33,814 nt of DNA from Deltaproteobacteria bacterium (GTDB lineage Bacteria; Myxococcota_A; Polyangia; HGW-17; JAJRWW01): the NCBI GenBank assembly GCA_029938605.1, contig JAOZUO010000077.1, positions 2,249-36,062 on the forward strand, written 5' to 3'. Positions 28,226-33,814 of this stretch are shown here, in pieces. Position 1 is the stretch's first letter. The number at the start of each line of letters is the position of its first letter. The position numbers and the translations under genes are program-made. The notes beneath the pieces were generated by a model. It was not told the origin of the DNA, made no database searches, and saw only the letters and a list, made by a program, of their open reading frames with translations.

Positions 28226-29500
28226 CTATACCAGCTGTACCAGATAGAACTTCAGGTAGCGGGTCTCGGGCATGGCCAGCAACACCGGGTGATCCGCGGG
28301 CTGATAGCCTCGATACAGTACCCGAAGGGAGCGCCCGGCTCGTGCCGCCGCGGACTGCACGATCTCGAGAAAAGTGTCCTCGTAGATGTGGTGGGAGCAC
28401 GAGGCCGTGGCCAGAACGCCGCCCGGAGCGAGCCACCTCAGGGCCGCCTCATTGAGCTTGCGATAGGCCTTGCGGGCCCGGGGAACGCCTTTGCGGTTGC
28501 GCGTGAAGTTGGGCGGATCCAGCACCACCAGGTCGAAGGGGTCGCCTCCCGGCGGACCGCCCCCGGCCAGGGCCATGACGTCGTCCTTTTGGATCGTCAG
28601 GCCGCGCTCGAGATCATTGGCCGCGGCGTTGGCCACCACCCGCGCAAGTCCCCGCTCAGAGACATCCACCGCCCGCACGGACCGTGCTCCCGCGGCCAGG
28701 GCGTTACAGGTGAAGCCGCCCTGGTAGCAGCACAGATCCAACACCCGGCTCCCCTCGGCATAGGGTCGGATGGCCAGCCGATGGTCCCGCTGGTCCAGGA
28801 ACCACCCGGTCTTCTGTCCCTCCAGCACGTCCACCCCATAGCGGAGCCCGTGCTCCACCAACACCACCTCCGAAACCACCTCTCCCCGAACCACACCCAC
28901 GCGCTCGTCCAGCCCCTCCTGGGTACGCCAGACCGTGTCGTTTCGTTCCACTATGGCCCGGGGCGAGAAGACCTCCTCCAAGGCGTCGTACAAAACCTCC
29001 CGACGCTGCTCCATTCCGAGGCAGGCGACCTGCACCACCAGCACCTCCCCGTACCGGTCCACTACCACGCCGGGGAGCCCGTCGGACTCGCCATGAACCA
29101 CGCGAACCCCCGCCGGTGGCTCCGTCTGATCTTTGCCCAAGGCACGCTCGCGCCTCTTGTGCGCTGCCGCTATGCGCTCCACAAAGAAGGCTTGGTCCAG
29201 GGTCACGTCCCGGGACGCACCTGACAACAGCCGCACGGCGATGAGCGAGTGCGGGTGATAAAGCCCGACCCCGAGAGACTTGCCATCGGCCCGACGCAGC
29301 GCCACCAGCGCGCCCCCCTCAGGCGCTCCGGCGTCCCTGCCCTCCTCCTCGTCCCTTGGCCCGTCCCTTAGCCCGTCCCTTGGTCCGTCCCTTGGTCCGG
29401 GCTCTTTGCCAGACTTGATCTCGTTGGAAAAAACCCAGGGGTGGCCCGCCTCGAGCCGCTTGTGTCGGCCGGAGGCGAGGTGCAGTTGCGGTAGGCTCAT
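28226..29500 (-). CDS. rlmI: 23S rRNA (cytosine-5) methyltransferase RlmI-like
   Basis: A 424-aa protein. The N-terminal PUA-like part (LASGRHKRLEAGHPWVFSNEI) leads to an RlmI-type linker domain and the SAM-binding core: motif I VLDLCCYQGGFTCNAL (253-268), AVDVSERGL, VVLDPPNF (DPP 328-330), and TASCSHH with C368 as the probable catalytic cysteine. The end, HPVLLAMPETRYLKFYLVQL, is standard for the family. It should methylate a cytosine in 23S rRNA (C1962 in E. coli). Odd: residues 34-63 between the PUA elements are a low-complexity insert of RDGP-type repeats encoded by a 12-bp tandem array (29351-29398), absent from typical RlmI. The Shine-Dalgarno is weak. Confidence 0.9.
   Translation of the reverse strand: MSLPQLHLASGRHKRLEAGHPWVFSNEIKSGKEPGPRDGPRDGLRDGPRDEEEGRDAGAPEGGALVALRRADGKSLGVGLYHPHSLIAVRLLSGASRDVTLDQAFFVERIAAAHKRRERALGKDQTEPPAGVRVVHGESDGLPGVVVDRYGEVLVVQVACLGMEQRREVLYDALEEVFSPRAIVERNDTVWRTQEGLDERVGVVRGEVVSEVVLVEHGLRYGVDVLEGQKTGWFLDQRDHRLAIRPYAEGSRVLDLCCYQGGFTCNALAAGARSVRAVDVSERGLARVVANAAANDLERGLTIQKDDVMALAGGGPPGGDPFDLVVLDPPNFTRNRKGVPRARKAYRKLNEAALRWLAPGGVLATASCSHHIYEDTFLEIVQSAAARAGRSLRVLYRGYQPADHPVLLAMPETRYLKFYLVQLV
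29351..29398. repeat. 12-bp tandem repeat inside rlmI, four copies
   Basis: GTCCCTTGGCCC, GTCCCTTAGCCC and GTCCCTTGGTCC twice lie head to tail at 29351-29398. They are in frame and encode PRDG/LRDG-type tetrapeptides in a surface insert of RlmI. The 12-bp period equals that of the unrelated repeat between arfB and the ATPase gene. Confidence 0.88.
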
Positions 29501-29549
29501 TGGGCACCTATAGCCGAAACCGCTGCCCCGCGCCAGACCACGGCCAGCC

Positions 29550-30896
29550 CTACCGGTCCCTGGGAGGCCGCCCCCACGGGGTGCCGGTGAGGTCCACCTG
29601 CCGGAGGCTACGAAAGCCGGCCAGGGCGCCGAGGTGACGCTCCTTCAGGGGGGTCCACCGCAAAACCAACACCGCGAGCAGATGGGCCTGGGCGAGATTG
29701 CCCAGCCCGATGCCCGTCACCCGCGTGCGCCCCAGATCCAGGTGACGTAGGCACACCAGTGGCCGGAGGTGAACCAAGGCCGCATCCCCCACGTCGGTCC
29801 ACGCTAAATCCAGACTCTGGAGCCGCCACAAGCGTCCCAGCCGAGCCACCCCGTCGCCTGTAATTGCGGTCCGTCGCAGGGCCAGGACCCGCAAGCCAGA
29901 GAGGTCCGACAGGTGGGCCAGGCCCACGTCAGTGATATTCGGGCCCAGACGCAGCACGCGCAGCCCCCCCAGACCGGCGACAAGATCCACCCCCAAATCC
30001 GTGACGCCCGTGTCCGCCAGATCCACCGATCGCAGCGACGTCATCGGGGTCAACCGGTCCACGCCGAAGTCCGAGATTTCGGTCCGTGACAAGTCCAACG
30101 CGCCCAGGCCCCCCAGGGGCTCAAGCCCGGCCAACGAGTCGTCCACCACCCGCGTCCCCGCGAGCAGGAGCCGACGTAGACCCACCAGACTCGACACAAA
30201 GCCCAGGTCGCGCACCGGAACGTCCGTCAGGTCCAACAGCCGCAGAGATTTCAGTCGCCGTAAGGGGCTCAACACGCGGTCGGCGGACCTTGGCCCAAGC
30301 CGCGCTCCCGCCAGGGAAAGCGCCTCTAATCGCCCCAGACCAGCCAGGACCGCCGCGGTGGTCTCACGGGTCAATCGGGCCTCCTTGAGGGACAAGGCGA
30401 TCAGGGAATCGGCGAGCGGGCCGAGCCTCGTCAGGTCTGTGGGCACTCCCGACGTGGGCACCAGCGCCAGCCCGAGCCGTCGGGCGCGCCGCAGACACCT
30501 GACCACCGCGGGCGTCAGGGCATCCCCCTGTAGCACCACCCATCGCTCCCATCCACGATGGTCACACAACCACCGCGCCGCCATGGGGCCGGACAAGCCC
30601 GTCAGGTCCACGCCCAGCGCCCTCCCATTGAGCACCAGTCGACGCCCCTGTCGGGTCCACACCGCCCGGGCTCCACGTCGATGCCGCCACAGCCGCACCT
30701 CGCCGGTCAGCTCGTAGGCCAACCAGGATCCAGGCGCCGCGTAGGCGAAGCCCCACAGCGCGTCCGCCTCCCGCAGCTCCACAACGTCCGCCCACGCCGG
30801 CCGCCGCGCTACCGGAGCACCGGACAACGTCCGACACCCCGCTCCGACGATCAGCAGCAGAACGAATGCAACCTCGGTACCCGTCACAACACGCAT
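29550..30896 (-). CDS. Leucine-rich-repeat lipoprotein
   Basis: A 448-aa protein with a near-perfect Shine-Dalgarno, AAGGAGGTGATCC, before the ATG. The lipoprotein signal ends LIVGAGC (C21). After about 130 residues without a clear fold come roughly eleven leucine-rich repeats of the bacterial LRL/x-LxLxxTxVxDxGLxxL type: LESLSLAGARL-like, SLRLLDLTDVPVRDLGFV, LGALDLSRTEISDFGVDRL, LRSVDLADTGVTDLGVDLV, LRVLRLGPNITDVGLAHL, LQSLDLAWTDVGDAALVHL and LRHLDLGRTRVTGIGLGNL. The regular curved solenoid implies a protein-binding role at the outer membrane. No enzyme domain is attached. Three degenerate 20-bp repeats lie upstream. Confidence 0.88.
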   Translation of the reverse strand: MRVVTGTEVAFVLLLIVGAGCRTLSGAPVARRPAWADVVELREADALWGFAYAAPGSWLAYELTGEVRLWRHRRGARAVWTRQGRRLVLNGRALGVDLTGLSGPMAARWLCDHRGWERWVVLQGDALTPAVVRCLRRARRLGLALVPTSGVPTDLTRLGPLADSLIALSLKEARLTRETTAAVLAGLGRLEALSLAGARLGPRSADRVLSPLRRLKSLRLLDLTDVPVRDLGFVSSLVGLRRLLLAGTRVVDDSLAGLEPLGGLGALDLSRTEISDFGVDRLTPMTSLRSVDLADTGVTDLGVDLVAGLGGLRVLRLGPNITDVGLAHLSDLSGLRVLALRRTAITGDGVARLGRLWRLQSLDLAWTDVGDAALVHLRPLVCLRHLDLGRTRVTGIGLGNLAQAHLLAVLVLRWTPLKERHLGALAGFRSLRQVDLTGTPWGRPPRDR

Positions 30897-30988
30897 GGAT
30901 CACCTCCTTGGGAGGCAACCTATTCACAATGAATGCCAACCCACGCACATCCACAAGCACCTGAAATAACAGAGAATCATCCAGCCAT

Positions 30989-31043
30989 GATCCGGTATCC
31001 GGATCCACGATCCGGTATTCGGATCCATCGGCCGATATCCGAA
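30989..31043. promoter_or_regulatory. 20-bp tandem GATCCGG repeats before the LRR lipoprotein gene
   Basis: GATCCGGTATCCGGATCCAC (30989-31008) is followed by the near copy GATCCGGTATTCGGATCCAT (31009-31028) and a degenerate third unit, CGGCCGATATCCGAACAG. Each unit is nearly palindromic (GGATCCGG...CCGGATCC). They lie about 95-150 bp before the LRR gene start and directly after the stop of the TonB-C/HEAT gene. Operator repeats or a replication-neutral minisatellite are both possible. Confidence 0.55.
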
Positions 31044-31046
31044 CAG

Positions 31047-32876
31047 CTAGGGCTTCGAAGAGCGCGTAGGCGGGCGGTAGGCCAGCAGGATCCAGGCAGC
31101 GCGGAGACGATCAGACCAATTGGGCCCCGACAGCAGCCGGATCACATGGGAGATGCCCACCTTCGGAGCAGCCACAATGGCCTGGCGGGCAATGGGCAGC
31201 CACCACGTAGAGGTCTCGGGGACCTCCTTCAAGGCTTTGGCGAGGCGAATCGGGTCCTTGCTGAAGGTGAGGCCGAGCCGCCGCGAGGAGGCGCCTTTGC
31301 GAGCGACGAGACGGGCGAGCACCGGAAGGAACGCCCGACGTCGCTGCCTCGCCATGTTGCCATATGCAGCCAACCGCACCCGCCCGATAGAATCCCGGGC
31401 CAGGCGCAACAGGAGCTTGTCGGTGAGCTTCCCCTGGGCCGGCAGGTGGCGGGCGATGGACCAGCGCACAGGCCAACGTCGACTCCGGGCCGCCTGTCGC
31501 ACGGCGAAGGGCATGGAGCCCAGACACCCAACCACAAGGCCCTTGGCGGCCAGGATCTGTAGCGTACGCACCTTGCTCTTCTGGGTGGCCTCGGAGAAGC
31601 GGTAGCAGCGCCCTTTGGATACCCGGCTGGAGATCACCAGCGCCTCGTAGGCCGCGAACTTCAGTCGCTGATTCCTGCGACCATAGGAATAGGGCAGCAG
31701 GAGCTTGAAAGACGCCGGCGTGGAGTAGGCGCCCGCCGACAGCAACGCCGCTCGGCGCACATCCCAGGACGTCTTCGGATCCCGGGCCAACCGCTCCACC
31801 TGAGGGTAGAGACTCACGGGACGCGCCACATGCCCCAGGACCGCGAGGGCAACCAGGCGGGAGGCGTCATCCCCCGCACCCAGCAGCTTGCCCAAAACGA
31901 CCTCGGCACGCTTCCGCAAGGTGGGCCGCGGCAGGGTGTGCAGCAAGGCCGCCGCTCCCGCCCGCAGCTCCATGTCCCTGGCGCCGAGGCACTTGATCAA
32001 GGCTTGGCGGGCGTACCGGGCGCCCCCGGGCCGTTGAATCAGCCCCCGCAAAAACACCTTCGCTCGCTCGGGGCGCGCACGATGTTTGGCGAGCTGGCGC
32101 GCGAGGATCCGGTCCGCCACCGGATTGGCGCGGCGCACAAGCTGCGCCACTACCGCCGCGTGGGTATCCGAGCCTACCAAGCCGCGCAGCATGGCGCGGT
32201 ACACCTCAAAGGGCATGTATGGATCCGCCAGGGTGCGCACCAGGTGCTTGGCGTCCACGGACTTGCCGCCCACCGCCGCCAGCCGGATCAACTCCACCCC
32301 AAAGGCGTGGGCAGCCCGGGCCAGGTTTCCCTTGCGAAAGGCCAGCCGAAGCCGCTCCACCGCTCGGTCAAAACGTCCCTGACGGAGGAACTTCCGCACG
32401 GCCCGTTGGGTCGGAAAGAGCTTCCGGTACACCCGGGCCAGACGGGCGGGCACATGAGGACAGCCGCGACGAAAGGTCCAGTCCAGATAGACGTGACCAT
32501 TGTCGGACAGGACGGAACGCGGCGGTCGGGGATAGGTGTGTGACAGCAGCACCGCGTGCAGGGCGGTGTGGTCAAAGGGCTTGTACCCTGACGGTCGAAT
32601 CACCCGCGCGGACTCGAGCTCTCCGGCGCCTGAGAAATGAATACGCAGCCGCACCGTCCTGCCGGGTGCGTTGAAGGGATCGGTCTCGATCATGCGCCGG
32701 GCGACCTTACGAATGACGACGTCAACCCACACCTTCGCCAATCGGGTCTGCACCGCCTTGAGGTACCGGGCCTCCGCAGCAGTTCGCCCAACCGGGACCG
32801 GCGCCAACCCCGGTGCCGGCCCCCCGGGCGCCACCGGTAGACCAGCAACAATCGCCAACACGCAAAGAGTCGTCAT
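31047..32876 (-). CDS. Exported TonB-C-like and HEAT-repeat protein
   Basis: A 609-aa protein starting with a short signal peptide (MTTLCVLAIVAGLPVAPG). Residues about 33-140 resemble a TonB C-terminal domain: RYLKAVQTRLAKVWVDVV, VRLRIHFSGAGELESARVIRPSGY, then DHTALHAVLLSHTYPRPP and HVYLDWTFRRG. This is followed not by the chain end but by about 460 residues of Ala/Leu/Arg-rich helical repeats of HEAT type (RAVERLRLAFRKG, ARQALIKCLGARDMELRAGAAALL, ASRLVALAVLGHVARPVSL, RVRLAAYGNMARQRRRAFL). In classical TonB the domain is C-terminal behind a membrane anchor and Pro-rich spacer, none of which is seen here. A periplasmic scaffold is inferred. The Shine-Dalgarno is weak. Confidence 0.75.
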   Translation of the reverse strand: MTTLCVLAIVAGLPVAPGGPAPGLAPVPVGRTAAEARYLKAVQTRLAKVWVDVVIRKVARRMIETDPFNAPGRTVRLRIHFSGAGELESARVIRPSGYKPFDHTALHAVLLSHTYPRPPRSVLSDNGHVYLDWTFRRGCPHVPARLARVYRKLFPTQRAVRKFLRQGRFDRAVERLRLAFRKGNLARAAHAFGVELIRLAAVGGKSVDAKHLVRTLADPYMPFEVYRAMLRGLVGSDTHAAVVAQLVRRANPVADRILARQLAKHRARPERAKVFLRGLIQRPGGARYARQALIKCLGARDMELRAGAAALLHTLPRPTLRKRAEVVLGKLLGAGDDASRLVALAVLGHVARPVSLYPQVERLARDPKTSWDVRRAALLSAGAYSTPASFKLLLPYSYGRRNQRLKFAAYEALVISSRVSKGRCYRFSEATQKSKVRTLQILAAKGLVVGCLGSMPFAVRQAARSRRWPVRWSIARHLPAQGKLTDKLLLRLARDSIGRVRLAAYGNMARQRRRAFLPVLARLVARKGASSRRLGLTFSKDPIRLAKALKEVPETSTWWLPIARQAIVAAPKVGISHVIRLLSGPNWSDRLRAAWILLAYRPPTRSSKP

Positions 32877-33041
32877 GGCATTTCCGTTCAGTGCAAAGGG
32901 TGACGTGTCCTGATCGACCTCCCCAAGGGTCTAAGGGGCAACCATACCATTGATCCCCAGGACATATCAGCCCAGGATCGGAACCACGACAAGGGGACCC
33001 GCTTCGAGGTGGCCCAAATTGGCCAATGGAGCCCATCCAAG

Positions 33042-33080
33042 GCCACCGATGCCAATGATATCGCCACTGACATCGGTGGC
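33042..33080. promoter_or_regulatory. Inverted repeat in the leader of the response regulator gene
   Basis: GCCACCGATG (33042-33051) and CATCGGTGGC (33071-33080) are perfectly complementary; with one mismatch the match extends to 13 bp. The 19-nt interior contains the palindrome GATATC. It lies 40 bp before the ATG at 33121, and its arms could bind a regulator or fold as a leader hairpin sparing the GAGGAG ribosome-binding site. Confidence 0.5.
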
Positions 33081-33120
33081 ATGCGGTGTGCATAGACCTA
33101 TCCCTTGAGGAGAAACTGCC

Positions 33121-33765
33121 ATGCGCGAACACCTGCGAGTCGTCCCAGAGAAAAAACACAAGGTGCTCATCGCCGATGACACGACAGTGAACCGCTTCGT
33201 GCTGCAACACGCCGCAAAAAACGAGGGGCTGGAGACGCTCACGGCGACGAACGGAGCGGAGGCCCTGGTTGTGCTCAAGGAACACCCCGACGTGACCATC
33301 GCGTTGCTGGACTGGATGATGCCGAAGGTGTCTGGGGTGAACGTGGCCCGCTGGATCCGTCAACGGGAGACGGCCAACCCCGAGACGCCCTACACCTACG
33401 TGATCATGGTTACCGCCAAGGACCAGCGCAAGGATCTGCACGAGGGTCTGAACGCGGGCGCCGACGACTACCTGGTCAAGCCCGTGGATCCCGTCGAGCT
33501 GAAGCTGCGCATCGCCGCGGGCAAACGTATGGTGGAAATGCAGAGCCGTCTCCAATCCAAGATCGCCGAGCTCCGGCGTACCACGGCGGAGGTACAGGCC
33601 CTCCAGGGTCTGCTGCCCATGTGCATGTACTGCAAGAAGGTACGCGACGACAACGGCTACTGGGAACGCGTGGAGAAGTACATCCAGCGGAAGTCCGGCG
33701 CCGACATCTCCCACGGAATCTGCCCCACCTGCTACGACGCCCAGGTAGCGAATCTGAACGAGTAA
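33121..33765 (+). CDS. Response regulator receiver protein with a C-terminal Cys4 tail
   Basis: A 214-aa protein; GAGGAGAAACTGCC precedes the ATG. Residues 13-135 form a receiver domain: acidic pair in LIADDT, phospho-acceptor D64 in ALLDWMMP, T98 in MVTAK and K120 in YLVKPVD. A coiled coil (MVEMQSRLQSKIAELRRTTA) follows. The last 50 residues carry C168-x2-C171 and C201-x2-C204 in LLPMCMYCKKVRDDNGYW and SHGICPTCYD, a small Cys4 module found at the ends of some PAS, GAF and receiver proteins and likely to bind a metal. There is no DNA-binding output domain. No partner kinase is adjacent; the nearest kinase is at 4458. A hairpin follows the stop. Confidence 0.9.
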   Translation: MREHLRVVPEKKHKVLIADDTTVNRFVLQHAAKNEGLETLTATNGAEALVVLKEHPDVTIALLDWMMPKVSGVNVARWIRQRETANPETPYTYVIMVTAKDQRKDLHEGLNAGADDYLVKPVDPVELKLRIAAGKRMVEMQSRLQSKIAELRRTTAEVQALQGLLPMCMYCKKVRDDNGYWERVEKYIQRKSGADISHGICPTCYDAQVANLNE

Positions 33766-33769
33766 ATAT

Positions 33770-33788
33770 CCCCCGGCAAAGCCGGGGG
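33770..33788 (+). terminator. Probable intrinsic terminator after the response regulator gene
   Basis: CCCCCGGC-AAA-GCCGGGGG is a perfect 8-bp GC stem with a 3-nt loop beginning 4 bp after the TAA. The following CATTACAATT is only moderately T-rich, so termination may be partial. Position and stem quality favour a terminator. Confidence 0.7.
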
Positions 33789-33814
33789 CATTACAATTGT
33801 GAGCCGCTCAAAGC

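Overview
The window looks like chromosomal DNA of a GC-rich myxobacterium-like organism (Myxococcota or a close relative). The evidence is a MYXO-CTERM-type C-terminus on a secreted phosphatase, cysteine-rich DUF4215 modules fused to RCC1 repeats, an AgmX/PglI-type C-terminal domain, and many lipoproteins with Asp/Ala/Thr-rich linkers. No rRNA, tRNA, CRISPR array or phage structural gene was seen.

Layout. 1-4.4 kb: an envelope region. It holds an edge-truncated Pro/Thr-rich secreted protein, a probable outer-membrane protein with a poly-lysine tract, a small lipoprotein, a zinc-ribbon/TM/AgmX-like protein and a membrane-bound hexapeptide acyltransferase. 4.4-8.9 kb: a hybrid histidine kinase, an RCC1 lipoprotein and a flavin reductase-like protein. 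8.8-19.6 kb: an island of about 10.2 kb bracketed by a 295-bp direct repeat with one mismatch. The left repeat carries the intact end of the flavin reductase gene and a headless GIY-YIG gene. The right repeat carries a flavin reductase tail and the intact GIY-YIG gene. Removing one repeat plus the interior therefore restores one ordinary convergent gene pair. Inside the island are an IS4-like transposase split by an ISAzo13-like element, a secreted papain-like protease/propeller locus with two in-frame stop codons, a beta-propeller lipoprotein, a 255-bp MITE with terminal inverted repeats and an 8-bp target duplication, and half of a palindromic repeat whose full copy lies at 2.2 kb. 19.6-21.2 kb: an ArsA/Get3 ATPase and ArfB. 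21.2-26.6 kb: a remnant of a DUF4215 gene, an AbiEi-Fic fusion protein, a second RCC1 lipoprotein and a purple-acid-phosphatase-like protein. 26.6-29.5 kb: a four-gene sulfur-relay operon (unknown 87-aa protein, TusA, DsrE2-like, DsrE) behind a palindrome-marked promoter, then RlmI. 29.5-33.8 kb: an LRR lipoprotein, a TonB-C/HEAT secreted protein, and a response regulator with a Cys-rich tail followed by a hairpin.

What stands out most is the 295-bp-repeat island and its reversible geometry, the 1,511-codon protease-propeller frame broken by TGA and TAG, the MITE next to a truncated palindromic element, and the AbiEi-Fic single-chain protein with its own inhibitory motif. All functions are inferred from sequence motifs read by eye; no database search was run.
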